Source of the DNA: Nitrospira sp.
GTDB taxonomy: Bacteria; Nitrospirota; Nitrospiria; Nitrospirales; Nitrospiraceae
Assembly (NCBI GenBank): GCA_030123565.1
Contig: CP126122.1
Location: 1,313,001 to 1,377,000, forward strand
Reading direction: 5' to 3'
Length of the DNA stretch: 64,000 nucleotides
This document shows positions 49,772-58,590 of this stretch, piece after piece (the first letter of the stretch is position 1; every line of letters begins with the position of its first letter). The notes beneath the pieces are model-generated. The model was not told the DNA's origin, made no database searches, and was given only the letters and a program-made list of their open reading frames with translations. Both the position numbers and the translations under genes were made by a program.

Positions 49772-50785
49772 ATGATCAAAGACGCGATCAATAAACTGGC
49801 CGAACGGGCCGACCTCACCGAACAGGAAGCCGAGGCCGTCATGGGCGAGATCATGGACGGCACGGCCACTTCCGCCCAGATCGCCGGCTACTTGATGGGA
49901 TTGCGGATGAAGGGCGAAACCGTGGAGGAAATCGCCGGCTCCGTACGGGCCATGCGCGCGCGGGCGACGAAGATTCGGGTCGGGGATTCCCAGGTCGTGG
50001 ATACCTGCGGCACCGGCGGCGATCGGGCGCACACCTTCAACATCTCGACGACGGCGGCCTTCGTTGCGGCGGGAGCCGGTCTGACGGTGGCCAAGCACGG
50101 CAACCGGTCCGTCTCGTCCAGGTGCGGCAGCGCCGATGTGTTGGCGGCCTTGGGCGTGAAGATCGATCTCCCGCCCGAACTGATTGCAGATTGCGTGAAC
50201 GAGGTGGGCATCGGATTTCTCTTTGCGCCGCTCTACCACTGCGCGATGAAACATTGCGCCGCAACGCGGCAGGAGCTGGGAATCCGCACCCTGTTGAATA
50301 TCCTCGGTCCCCTCACTAATCCGGCCGGGGCCCGCCTGCAGGTCGTCGGGGTATTCGATGCGAGGCTGACGGAGTTGCTGGCCAAGGTCCTGGTTCATTT
50401 GGGCGCGCAACATTGCTTTGTGGTCCACGGCCTGGACGGGTTGGATGAGATCACGGTGGCGGATCGAACGAGGATTTCCGAGGGCAAGGGAGGGGTGGTC
50501 TCGAGTTATCTCATCGATCCCTCCGAGTTCGGTCTCTCCCTTGTTGCGCCCAAGGAGCTGGTCGGCGGCAGCGCGGAGGAGAATGCGGCGATCACCCGCG
50601 ACGTGCTCCGAGGGCGGAAGGGGCCGAAGCGCGACATCGTCTGCCTCAACGCGGCGCCGGCCTTGGTCGCAGGACGCAAGGCAAAGACCCTGCAGGAAGG
50701 GTTTCAATTGGCCCAGCGGACGATCGACAGCGGTGCGGCGATGGATAAACTGGATAAGCTCATCGCATTTACCGAGAAGGCGTAA
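49772..50785 (+). CDS. trpD: Anthranilate phosphoribosyltransferase
   Basis: TrpD (337 residues) joins anthranilate and PRPP. The PRPP loop DTCGTGGD, NISTTAAFVAAGAG, KHGNRSVSSRCGSADVLAALG and NILGPLTNPAG are all present. The length is standard. trpC starts 7 bp downstream. Confidence 0.96.
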   Translation: MIKDAINKLAERADLTEQEAEAVMGEIMDGTATSAQIAGYLMGLRMKGETVEEIAGSVRAMRARATKIRVGDSQVVDTCGTGGDRAHTFNISTTAAFVAAGAGLTVAKHGNRSVSSRCGSADVLAALGVKIDLPPELIADCVNEVGIGFLFAPLYHCAMKHCAATRQELGIRTLLNILGPLTNPAGARLQVVGVFDARLTELLAKVLVHLGAQHCFVVHGLDGLDEITVADRTRISEGKGGVVSSYLIDPSEFGLSLVAPKELVGGSAEENAAITRDVLRGRKGPKRDIVCLNAAPALVAGRKAKTLQEGFQLAQRTIDSGAAMDKLDKLIAFTEKA

Positions 50786-50792
50786 CGGTACC

Positions 50793-51617
50793 GTGATTCT
50801 GGACCGTATTCTCGAACATAAGAAAGCCGAAATCCGCCATAAGAGCAGTCGTGGATACCTTGCGGATCTGAAAAACAAGATCCGTGATGCAGGGCCGACG
50901 ATGGGGTTTGCCGTGACGTTGGAGGCGATGCGCCGGCCCGATCGACCGGCGCTCATTGCGGAGGTCAAGAAGGCCTCGCCCAGTCTGGGACTCCTGCGGC
51001 AGGAGTTCGAGCAACGGTTCGAGCCGGCGGCGATTGCGGGGGCGTATCGGGAGCATGGGGCCGCGGCGATCTCCGTGTTGACGGACAAGGATTTTTTTCA
51101 AGGCAGTTTGGAGTACCTAGCCGAGGTCAAGCAGAAGGTGGGGCTCCCGGCGCTGAACAAAGAATTCATGGTCGCGGACATTCAATTTTACGAAGCCCGT
51201 GCCTATGGCGCCGACGCGGTGTTGCTCATCGTGGCCGGGTTGGAGAAACGGCAACTGATCGACTTCGCGGCCTTGGCCAAGGAGTTGTCGCTCGATGTCC
51301 TGGTGGAGACGCACCATGAACGGGAATTGGACATCGTGATGGAATGGTTGCCGGACATACGGCTGATCGGCATCAACAATCGCGACCTCAAGACCTTCTC
51401 GACGGATCTCGGCGTGACCCTTCGGCTGGCGAAACGCATTCCCGGCGACAAGTTGATCGTGAGCGAGAGCGGCATTCACAAGCGGGACGATGTGGTGCGG
51501 CTGATCGAGGCCGGAGTCCAGGCGATGTTGATCGGAGAGTCGTTGATCAGGGCCCAGGACATCGGGGCGAAGATCCGTGAATTGTTCGGCGACGACCGGA
51601 AAAAGGAGCAACCATGA
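50793..51617 (+). CDS. trpC: Indole-3-glycerol-phosphate synthase
   Basis: TrpC (274 residues) closes the indole ring. Motifs include LIAEVKKASPSLG, VLTDKDFFQGS, NKEFMV and INNRDLKTF; the C-terminal SESGIHKRDDV phosphate site is intact. The start is the GTG at 50793 with GAGAAGG upstream; the same frame is open far into trpD but is unrelated there. It overlaps the lipoprotein gene by ATGA. Confidence 0.95.
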   Translation: MILDRILEHKKAEIRHKSSRGYLADLKNKIRDAGPTMGFAVTLEAMRRPDRPALIAEVKKASPSLGLLRQEFEQRFEPAAIAGAYREHGAAAISVLTDKDFFQGSLEYLAEVKQKVGLPALNKEFMVADIQFYEARAYGADAVLLIVAGLEKRQLIDFAALAKELSLDVLVETHHERELDIVMEWLPDIRLIGINNRDLKTFSTDLGVTLRLAKRIPGDKLIVSESGIHKRDDVVRLIEAGVQAMLIGESLIRAQDIGAKIRELFGDDRKKEQP

Positions 51618-51928
51618 AGTCTCTGTTTTCTGTCGCATTGGTGGCGGGGCTGTTGACGGTGGCAGGCTGCGCCGGCCAGGAAGTTCACGAGTACTCTCCC
51701 AAGTGGGATTCCTGGATGGGGAGCAGCAAGGACGATCGCATCAAGGAAATGGGCATTCCGACCAAATGCCATTCCTTCAAGGACGGCGGCGAAGTGTGCG
51801 AGTGGTCGGTGCTTCAACAAGACGGCAGGCAGGAACTGATCGGGTTGACGTTCAACCCCAAGGGCCAGGCCTGCCAGTGGTCCTATCGCGGATTTTACGG
51901 CGTACAGAAAAGCAAGACGAGTTGCTGA
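51614..51928 (+). CDS. Small lipoprotein inserted in the trp operon
   Basis: This 104-residue protein has lipobox TVAGC (Cys19) and a globular mature part with four Cys (PTKCHSF, EVCEWSV, GQACQWS, TSC), two likely disulfides. ATGA overlaps the trpC stop and trpF begins 4 bp after it, so it is translated with the trp genes. GGAAAAAGGAGCAACC precedes the start. I do not recognise the family. A lipoprotein between trpC and trpF has no role in the pathway. Confidence 0.85.
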   Translation: MKSLFSVALVAGLLTVAGCAGQEVHEYSPKWDSWMGSSKDDRIKEMGIPTKCHSFKDGGEVCEWSVLQQDGRQELIGLTFNPKGQACQWSYRGFYGVQKSKTSC

Positions 51929-51932
51929 GGCC

Positions 51933-52565
51933 ATGACGGTCAAGGTCAAGATCTGCGGCCTGACGAACGCCGAGGATGCAGCGGCGGCGGTCGAGGCCGG
52001 AGCCGACGCGGTCGGGTTCGTCTTCCACAAGAAGAGTCCCCGTTGCGCGGAGGCGGCGGTGGTGAAGGGGATCGTGAAGACGCTCCCTCCGTTCGTGCTG
52101 CCCATCGGCGTGTTCGTGAATGAAGACGCCAAGGTGGTGCGCGATGTAGTGGACAGTTGCGGGCTGGCCCTTGCGCAACTCCATGGTGATGAGACGGCAG
52201 CCTATTGCGAGGCGCTGGGACGTCCGGTGCTCAAGGCGATACGCCTCAAGGATCGGCGATCCTTCCTCATCTTGGCCGAGTTTCAAGGGAGGGCAGGCGT
52301 GCGGGGATTTTTAGTGGATGCCTTTTCGTCCGATGCCTATGGAGGCACGGGGCAGGTGGCCGATTGGTCGTTGGCCGCGGAAGCATCGTCGGCCGCCCCT
52401 GTTCTGCTGGCCGGCGGGTTGACGCCGGAGAATGTCTCGCAGGCGATCCTCCAGGTCCGGCCGTACGGCGTGGATGTCAGCAGCGGCGTCGAAGCGAGCC
52501 CCGGCAAGAAGGACCATGAGAAGGTACGGGCCTTCGTGAGGGCCGTCAGGCTTGTCTCTCCGTAG
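51933..52565 (+). CDS. trpF: Phosphoribosylanthranilate isomerase
   Basis: TrpF (210 residues) performs the Amadori rearrangement. [11 protein letters not shown] carries the catalytic Cys, and [12 protein letters not shown] and [11 protein letters not shown] form the phosphate site. The ATG begins 4 bp after the lipoprotein stop. A promoter for trpB lies over its last codons. Confidence 0.95.
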   Translation: MTVKVKICGLTNAEDAAAAVEAGADAVGFVFHKKSPRCAEAAVVKGIVKTLPPFVLPIGVFVNEDAKVVRDVVDSCGLALAQLHGDETAAYCEALGRPVLKAIRLKDRRSFLILAEFQGRAGVRGFLVDAFSSDAYGGTGQVADWSLAAEASSAAPVLLAGGLTPENVSQAILQVRPYGVDVSSGVEASPGKKDHEKVRAFVRAVRLVSP

Positions 52566-52580
52566 AACGGCGTCTATACT
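52552..52580 (+). promoter_or_regulatory. Internal promoter before trpB
   Basis: TTGTCT (52552-52557), a 17-bp spacer and TATACT (52575-52580) overlap the trpF stop (52563-52565). The start would be near 52587, about 26 nt before trpB. It could supply trpBA independently of the upstream genes. Confidence 0.6.
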
Positions 52581-52612
52581 TTCATCTTTCACGAATAGCC
52601 GAAGGAAGATTC

Positions 52613-53803
52613 ATGGCGGTACCAGATCGACATGGCCGGTTCGGACCCTATGGAGGGCGGTACGTTCCCGAGACCCTGATGCCGGCGCTGCTGGAATTGG
52701 AAGAGGTCTACCGGCGCACGAAACAGGACAAGCGGTTTCAAGCTGAGTTCGCACATTATCTGAAAGAATACGTCGGGCGCCCCACTCCGCTCTACCTTGC
52801 CGAACGGCTGACGAAGCGGCTGGGCGGCGCGAAGATTTATCTGAAGCGGGAAGACCTGTGTCATACCGGCGCCCACAAGATCAACAATGCCATCGGGCAG
52901 GCGCTCCTCGCCAAGCGCATGAAGAAGCCGCGGCTCATCGCCGAGACCGGCGCCGGGCAGCATGGGGTGGCGACCGCGACGGTGGCCGCCATGTTCGGCC
53001 TCCAATGTGAAATCTACATGGGCACGGAGGATATGCAGCGGCAGGCGTTGAACGTGTTCCGGATGCGGCTCCTCGGCTCGACCGTGACGGGGGTCGATGC
53101 GGGCAGCCGGACCCTGAAGGACGCGATCAGCGAAGCCATGCGGGATTGGACCACCAATGTGCGGACCACCCATTATGTGCTGGGGTCCGTACTCGGCGCC
53201 CATCCCTATCCGATGATGATCAGGGATTTTCAATCGGTGATCGGGCGCGAAGCGCGCAAGCAAATCCTGGCGGCAGAAGGCCGCTTGCCCGATTGTCTCA
53301 TTGCTTGCGTCGGCGGCGGGAGCAATGCGATGGGATTGTTCCATGCCTTCGTGCCGGACAAGAAGGTCACGATGATCGGGGTGGAGGCCGGAGGGCTCGG
53401 GATCGAGAGCGGCAAACATGCGGCTCGGTTCGCGGGCGGGCGCCCCGGTGTGCTCCAGGGCACGATGACCTATCTGCTGCAGGACGAAGACGGACAGGTG
53501 AATCTCACCCATTCCGTGTCGGCTGGTTTGGACTATGCGGCGGTAGGGCCGGAACACAGTTACTACAAGGAAGCGAATCGTGCCCGGTACACGTCGGCCA
53601 CCGATGACGAAGCGATGGCGGCGTTCGACTTGCTGGCCGGGGAAGAGGGCATCGTTCCTGCGCTGGAGAGCGCCCATGCCATCGCCGAGGTGATGAAACG
53701 CGCGCCGACGATGAAGAAGAACCAGATCATCATCGTGAACCTGTCGGGGCGCGGTGACAAGGATGTGCAGCAAGTGGCCAGGATCAAGGGGGTGACGCTG
53801 TAG
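52613..53803 (+). CDS. trpB: Tryptophan synthase beta chain
   Basis: TrpB (396 residues) joins indole and serine with PLP. Lys89 (HTGAHKIN) forms the Schiff base, and the catalytic Glu is in [11 protein letters not shown]. The phosphate loop GGGSNAMG is intact. GAAGGAAGATTC precedes the ATG. The TAG stop codon forms the left edge of the repeat element that follows. It is the common TrpB1 type. Confidence 0.97.
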   Translation: MAVPDRHGRFGPYGGRYVPETLMPALLELEEVYRRTKQDKRFQAEFAHYLKEYVGRPTPLYLAERLTKRLGGAKIYLKREDLCHTGAHKINNAIGQALLAKRMKKPRLIAETGAGQHGVATATVAAMFGLQCEIYMGTEDMQRQALNVFRMRLLGSTVTGVDAGSRTLKDAISEAMRDWTTNVRTTHYVLGSVLGAHPYPMMIRDFQSVIGREARKQILAAEGRLPDCLIACVGGGSNAMGLFHAFVPDKKVTMIGVEAGGLGIESGKHAARFAGGRPGVLQGTMTYLLQDEDGQVNLTHSVSAGLDYAAVGPEHSYYKEANRARYTSATDDEAMAAFDLLAGEEGIVPALESAHAIAEVMKRAPTMKKNQIIIVNLSGRGDKDVQQVARIKGVTL

Positions 53804-53928
53804 CAGGATGTTGAAAACGGTCTCCAGCTTTGTTCTCGCGGCGTTCAGAGGTTCGACGTACTGGCTTGAGTACGCCTCACCTCTTCACTTGCTGCGGCCT
53901 CGCCGGACGGCCATTTTGAACATCCTGC
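53803..53928. repeat. 126-bp palindromic repeat element between trpB and trpA
   Basis: Outer arms GCAGGATGTTGAAAA and its near-complement TTTTGAACATCCTGC bound the element, with three mismatches in 18. An inner hairpin CGTACT...AGTACG lies in the middle. The left arm begins with the last base of the trpB stop codon. The shape is that of a non-autonomous REP/MITE-like element with no coding capacity. The RNA could form a hairpin that tunes trpB versus trpA expression. Confidence 0.75.
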
Positions 53929-53973
53929 AAAGAAAGGTCGCGGTGGACGAGTGAAAGGTATGGGCATATCGAT

Positions 53974-54774
53974 ATGAACCGCTTGGATCAGACATTCAGT
54001 CGGCTGAAGGCGAAGGGCGAGAAGGCGCTCATTACCTACATCATGGCCGGTGATCCGTCGTTGCAGGAAACGGAACAATTGGTGCTGGAATTGGAACGGG
54101 CCGGTGCGGACGTCGTCGAACTGGGCGTGCCCTTTTCCGATCCGATCGCCGACGGACCTGTGATTCAGAAGGCGGCCGAACGTGGCTTGCGCAGCGGCAC
54201 CTCCCTCCGAAAAATCCTGAAATCGGTGCGACAGCTGCGGACTTCAACAGAGATCCCCATCGTCTTGATGGCCTATTACAACAACATCCATGCGTTCGGT
54301 GAGGCGGAGTTTTGCCGGCAGGCGGTCGAAGCAGGCGTGGATGGGTTGATCGTGCCGGATATGCCGCCGGATGAAGCGGGGCCCCTGCGTGACCCGGCAG
54401 AAGCGGCGGGGCTGCATCTGATTTTTCTGCTCGCGCCGACCAGCACGGCAGCGCGGCGCGCCTATGTGGCGAAGGAGTCCGGCGGATTTGTCTATTATGT
54501 TTCCATCACCGGTATCACCGGGGCTAAACTGAACGACATGGCGGGGGTGCGTGACAACGTCGCGAAGATCAGAAAACAGACGAAGACGCCTGTTGCCGTG
54601 GGGTTCGGGGTGGCCACTCCGGACGATGCCGCGTTGGTTGCCGATATCGCCGATGCGGTGATCGTGGGCAGCGCCATCGTCCGGCGGGTGGGAGAACATG
54701 GACAGGATGGCCGGCTCGTTCGAGAAGTGGGCTCATTCGTTCGTTCCCTCAAGACGGCAATGCAGCCTGCTTAG
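53974..54774 (+). CDS. trpA: Tryptophan synthase alpha chain
   Basis: TrpA (266 residues) cleaves indole-3-glycerol phosphate. Catalytic Glu49 and Asp60 fall in VVELGVPFSDPIAD. The phosphate site GFGVATPDDA and AIVRR near the C-terminus are intact. The start ATG has no strong ribosome binding site. The 170-bp gap from trpB is filled largely by the palindromic element. Confidence 0.96.
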   Translation: MNRLDQTFSRLKAKGEKALITYIMAGDPSLQETEQLVLELERAGADVVELGVPFSDPIADGPVIQKAAERGLRSGTSLRKILKSVRQLRTSTEIPIVLMAYYNNIHAFGEAEFCRQAVEAGVDGLIVPDMPPDEAGPLRDPAEAAGLHLIFLLAPTSTAARRAYVAKESGGFVYYVSITGITGAKLNDMAGVRDNVAKIRKQTKTPVAVGFGVATPDDAALVADIADAVIVGSAIVRRVGEHGQDGRLVREVGSFVRSLKTAMQPA

Positions 54775-54861
54775 CAGGCCGGCTGCGTCGCTCTTCGCAT
54801 CATTCTCCGCGATTCAATCTCTCTCCGCCGGCCATGATTCCCGCTTCAACGAGGAGATGCC

Positions 54862-55941
54862 ATGCCAGCAGTCAGCCGGAAGGTCCGACGAACCGTCAGC
54901 AAGAAGACGTCCCTCTCCCCCGCGGTCACTCCGCGCCGCAAGGTGCCGTCCCGAAACGCAGCGCCGTTGTCCGCAGATCGTCTGATCCGTACCCTCCAAC
55001 AACGGTTGCTCGATACAGTCAGCAGTTCGGAAGAAGAGGGCCGCTCTCCAGCCGGCATTTCGGCGGTCTTCGTGCACGCATTCCAACAGCTGACGAAAGT
55101 CGAGGCGATCACCGTCTATATGCGCGATGAACAGACACGCCACATGACCTGTTTGGCCGAGGCAGGCCGCGGTGATGCCTCGGTTGCCGTTGGATGGCGC
55201 AAGGTGCTGGCGCGGGCGGAGAAGAATGCCAGGGTCTCGAGCGGAGCCTTGCATGCCTTCCGGCTGCATCGCATCGGCCGGATGGAAGGCTTGGTGATGG
55301 TCCAAACCGGATCCTCCCAACGGTCGAGCACGCGCACACTTCTTACGGTGCTGGCGGCGGTCGAACCCTGGTTGGCGGTGGCGCTTGACCATGCCAGGCT
55401 GACTAGAAAATACGCAGCGAAGATCCTGCGGATCCAACATATGGAGCAGGTGAGCGACCTGTTGAATTCGTCGCTGACGGAAGGGGAAAAATTGCGGCGG
55501 GCGTTGGATGCGGCAATCAGATTGGTTGAGGCAGAGGCAGGCGCGCTGTTCCTGACGGGCCATGACGGGGTCTTGAAGGTCCATGCAGTCGGCGGAGAGC
55601 GGGCTGCCGGCTTGACGGCGCTCAAGTCTTCCATTGCCGCCGACGTATTCCGCACAGGCCAACCCCTGTTGATCACGCAGGGGGCGCAGGATGGCAGGCT
55701 GGCCGCCCATCAGGGTTGGCAGGCCACCATGCAGGTGACGTCGCTCGTCTCCGTTCCGGTCCGCACCGGCCTCAAGGCGGTGGGCGTCTTGGAAGTGGTC
55801 AACAAATGCACGGGAAAGCCGTTCAGCAACTGGGATCTGCTGGAATTGGCGAGCCTCTCGAATCAATTCGGGCTGGCGATCGAACAGCTGCGGAGGGACC
55901 AGGCAGGGGAGGGCGCATCGGCCCGGATGCAAGGGGACTAA
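54862..55941 (+). CDS. GAF-domain protein
   Basis: This 359-residue protein has a basic N-terminal tail, a degenerate GAF-like region (about 55-180) and a clear GAF domain (about 205-345; EAEAGALFLTGHDG, SLVSVPVRTGLKAVGVLEVVNK). There is no output domain, so it may act by binding another protein. ACGAGGAGATG lies before the ATG. It overlaps the convergent lipoprotein gene by four bases. The ligand is unknown. Confidence 0.85.
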   Translation: MPAVSRKVRRTVSKKTSLSPAVTPRRKVPSRNAAPLSADRLIRTLQQRLLDTVSSSEEEGRSPAGISAVFVHAFQQLTKVEAITVYMRDEQTRHMTCLAEAGRGDASVAVGWRKVLARAEKNARVSSGALHAFRLHRIGRMEGLVMVQTGSSQRSSTRTLLTVLAAVEPWLAVALDHARLTRKYAAKILRIQHMEQVSDLLNSSLTEGEKLRRALDAAIRLVEAEAGALFLTGHDGVLKVHAVGGERAAGLTALKSSIAADVFRTGQPLLITQGAQDGRLAAHQGWQATMQVTSLVSVPVRTGLKAVGVLEVVNKCTGKPFSNWDLLELASLSNQFGLAIEQLRRDQAGEGASARMQGD

Positions 55942-56543
55942 CGTTTTTCCGGCGGCATGTATTTGATCATGTCGGAGGCCAACCTGGTGGCGAGATCCCG
56001 CATGTCCGGACGGATGAACAGGTAACTTTCCTGCACTTGATGCCGGGCCTTCCAGACGATGGCTCCGTTGACGGCATCGACCAGTCTCATACTCAGGCCG
56101 ACCCGGGCGATGTTGTCTCCTTCCTCTCGCGTGTATTCCCAGGCATTGACCTTGACGACGAGCAGCGAATCCGCCCCCAGGGCATGGCCGATCTTGATCG
56201 CCGAAGATTTATCCGATTGGCCGGTCGTTTCCATGCGGGAGAAATAGGTCACGAGTGCGTCGAAGGCGTCTTTGGTTGTCTGAAACGTGTCGGTCACCTG
56301 ATCGGGCGGCACTACCTTTTCCACCCGCCGGCTCTTGATCAGCACCTTTGCCACCACTTCTTCGACATCTTCACGGGCGCTGTCGTAGGCGCCGGAAATC
56401 GGAAGAATCGCCATGGTCTTGGGGTAGAACCCCCTTGCAGCCGGCCCCTCCCACATTTCTTGAAGGCCGCCGCACCCTGCCAGGAGCCCTACGATCAGGA
56501 GACTGAAAACGGCGGTCATCGTCGGAAGAATGCGTGTTGTCAT
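55938..56543 (-). CDS. Putative GNA1162-like lipoprotein
   Basis: This 201-residue lipoprotein has lipobox GLLAGC. The mature part begins with ILPISGAYDSAREDVEEVVAKVL, and SLLVVKVNAWEY and IVWKARHQVQE resemble lipoproteins that assemble periplasmic complexes such as GNA1162/CsgG-like proteins; the match is weak. I chose the ATG at 56543 over an in-frame ATG 33 bp upstream because the signal peptide then has a normal length. It shares its last bases with the GAF gene. Confidence 0.75.
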   Translation of the reverse strand: MTTRILPTMTAVFSLLIVGLLAGCGGLQEMWEGPAARGFYPKTMAILPISGAYDSAREDVEEVVAKVLIKSRRVEKVVPPDQVTDTFQTTKDAFDALVTYFSRMETTGQSDKSSAIKIGHALGADSLLVVKVNAWEYTREEGDNIARVGLSMRLVDAVNGAIVWKARHQVQESYLFIRPDMRDLATRLASDMIKYMPPEKR

Positions 56544-56590
56544 AGCTCGTACGTAAAGTGTATCAGATCGAGTCACTATAGCAGTTTACC

Positions 56591-57733
56591 TTAGAAGGTC
56601 AGGGCGATGGAGCCGGATGCCAGGGCGGCTTGGTCCCTGAAATCATACCCGCCAGCAATGTCGATGCGCAAGGCAAAGACACGGAGACCGAAGCCGGCAG
56701 TCGGAATAAACGGCGTCTTGGCATCCTGCATATTCTTGAACGCCCCGACCCTGAAGGAGAGAAGTTCCGACAGGATCGTCTGCTCGGCCCCGAGGCTCAA
56801 GAGCTGGCTGGAGACACCGGGGGTGAGCGTATTGTTTTTCGTGATGTCCACATCGGCAGTCAACGTCAACGAGTTATAGGGGTTGACGGCCAGACCGGTC
56901 CTGACCTGCGGGAGCAGCTTGAACTTATCCCCGTTCGGCGCATCGAAGGTAGGCGCGTTGATGTCTTTGGCCACGATGCCCATGCGCAGCCAGGACGAGG
57001 GTCTGAACATCGCCCCTACGTCGATGCCGAGCGCAGAGGAGATCTTGGCGCGGCCGAGGTCCTCGAAAACTTTCACGTCATCGCTCGCCCCACGAACGTT
57101 GGTGGCGCCTGAATAGGCGGCGCCTTGAATCACTTTGCCGGTGACGCCGATCGAAAACACGCGGTCGAAAAAGGCATAGGCATAGGACAGGGCGGCTTGC
57201 CGGACTTCCAGGCCGTTCATGGCGAGTTGCCCGTTGACCGTCAGGTTGCCGCCGGTCGTCGTAAATCCGACCGGGTTGCGCACGAATGCGCCGCCGGTTG
57301 CGACATCGGATACGTTGAACCCCAGTGCATGTTCGCCGAAGTTGCCCTTGACGTAGAATCCGCCGGAGGCAGCCGCCGACAAATTGGTGCCGGGCCGATT
57401 GATGCGATCCACAAGCTGTTGGAGCCGGGCTTGGTTGGCCGCAGAAGTATCGTTCAGATTCAGGTTGTTGATGTCCTTCAGTGTATCGAAGAAGTCGCCG
57501 CGGTCGACGAACTGGCCGCTGCCCTGGAATCGGATATCGAACTTCTTGCTCATCACCATGCCGGCAGGGTTCCAATAGGTGGCGAGGGAGTCACTGGTCG
57601 TCGCGACGCCGGCTCCCCCCATGCCCATCTGGCGCGATCCCACGAACACAAACTCCACCGCCGCCGCCTGGAGCGGCAGGAGGAGGACCAGGAGGGCGGC
57701 GGTGAATCGGAAACGGAGTCTCATGTCGGTCAT
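56591..57733 (-). CDS. TraF-like outer-membrane beta-barrel protein
   Basis: This 380-residue protein has a signal peptide (AALLVLLLPLQAAA) and a beta-rich mature part beginning VEFVFVGSRQMGMGGAGVATTSDSLATYWNPAG, the signature of TraF/PorV/OmpP1-like outer-membrane proteins. It ends in SGSIALTF, a C-terminal aromatic typical of beta-barrels. The exact start is uncertain (ATG at 57733 or 57724, or GTG upstream). It follows lolD on the same strand. Despite the family name, conjugation is unlikely as no tra genes are near. Confidence 0.85.
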   Translation of the reverse strand: MTDMRLRFRFTAALLVLLLPLQAAAVEFVFVGSRQMGMGGAGVATTSDSLATYWNPAGMVMSKKFDIRFQGSGQFVDRGDFFDTLKDINNLNLNDTSAANQARLQQLVDRINRPGTNLSAAASGGFYVKGNFGEHALGFNVSDVATGGAFVRNPVGFTTTGGNLTVNGQLAMNGLEVRQAALSYAYAFFDRVFSIGVTGKVIQGAAYSGATNVRGASDDVKVFEDLGRAKISSALGIDVGAMFRPSSWLRMGIVAKDINAPTFDAPNGDKFKLLPQVRTGLAVNPYNSLTLTADVDITKNNTLTPGVSSQLLSLGAEQTILSELLSFRVGAFKNMQDAKTPFIPTAGFGLRVFALRIDIAGGYDFRDQAALASGSIALTF

Positions 57734-57821
57734 CGATTCGGTCACATTTTCTCTCAGCGGCACCGCTGGGCCAGTCTACGAAAAGATGCGGAAGTCGTCA
57801 AGAAATCACCTCACAGCCTTC

Positions 57822-58490
57822 CTAGGCAGAGACAATCATTCCGTCCTGCATGGACACGATGCGGTCGGCCTGGGCGGAGAGCTTGTCATTGTGGGTGACG
57901 ATGACGAAGGTCGTTCCGTGCGAGCGGTTCAATTGACGGAGCAGCGCGAACAGCGCCTCACCCGTATGGGTATCCAGATTACCGGTCGGTTCATCGGCCA
58001 ACACGAGATCCGGCTGCTGCATCAAGGCACGGGCGACGGAGACCCGTTGTTGTTCGCCGCCGGAGAGCTCGCCTGGTTTATGGTGGAGGCGATCTCCCAG
58101 GCCGACTTCGCTCAGGAGCTTCGTCGCGTCGCCCGCCACATCCGCCAGATCGCGTTTCTGGATCATGGCGGGCAGGCAGGCATTCTCCAGCGCCGTGAAT
58201 TCCGGAAGCAGGTGGTGAAACTGGAAGACGAAGCCCACGCGTTTGTTACGGAACTCGGCCTGCTGTTGCTCGCTGAGCTGGAAGAGATCCTGACCGTCGA
58301 ACGAGACCGTCCCCTTGGTGGGTCGATCCAGGGTGCCGAGAATCTGAAGCAAGGTGCTCTTGCCGGCTCCCGACGCTCCGACGATGGCGATCAATTCGCC
58401 GCGCTGGATGTGCAGGTTGATGTTGCTGAGCACCACCAACTCCCGCCCGCCCATGGGAAACGATTTATAGAGGTCGACGACCTTGATCAT
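57822..58490 (-). CDS. lolD: Lipoprotein-releasing ABC transporter ATPase
   Basis: LolD (222 residues) powers release of lipoproteins from the inner membrane. Walker A GASGAGKST, signature LSGGEQQRV and Walker B LVLADEPTG are present, as is the family motif VGFVFQFHHLLPEF. The ATG at 58490 lacks a strong ribosome binding site. It lies about 100 bp after lolC/E, separated by a repeat. Confidence 0.94.
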   Translation of the reverse strand: MIKVVDLYKSFPMGGRELVVLSNINLHIQRGELIAIVGASGAGKSTLLQILGTLDRPTKGTVSFDGQDLFQLSEQQQAEFRNKRVGFVFQFHHLLPEFTALENACLPAMIQKRDLADVAGDATKLLSEVGLGDRLHHKPGELSGGEQQRVSVARALMQQPDLVLADEPTGNLDTHTGEALFALLRQLNRSHGTTFVIVTHNDKLSAQADRIVSMQDGMIVSA

Positions 58491-58507
58491 GAAAACAATT
58501 GTTGATT

Positions 58508-58585
58508 GAACCACTGCATCATTGCATCATTGAAGGAGATTGATTTTGAAATGATTTCAAATGGTGAAATCGATAAATCGTACTT
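58508..58585. repeat. TGCATCATTG tandem and palindrome between lolC/E and lolD
   Basis: Tandem CTGCATCATTGCATCATTG is followed by the palindromic TTGAAATGATTTCAA. The words match those between mutY and mutT. The stretch may fold in the message between the two lol genes. Confidence 0.6.
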
Positions 58586-58590
58586 TCAAG

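Noticed and set aside
56591-57733. Conjugation gene traF
   Set aside because: The family name is shared, but there are no other conjugation genes; the signature is that of a general outer-membrane protein.
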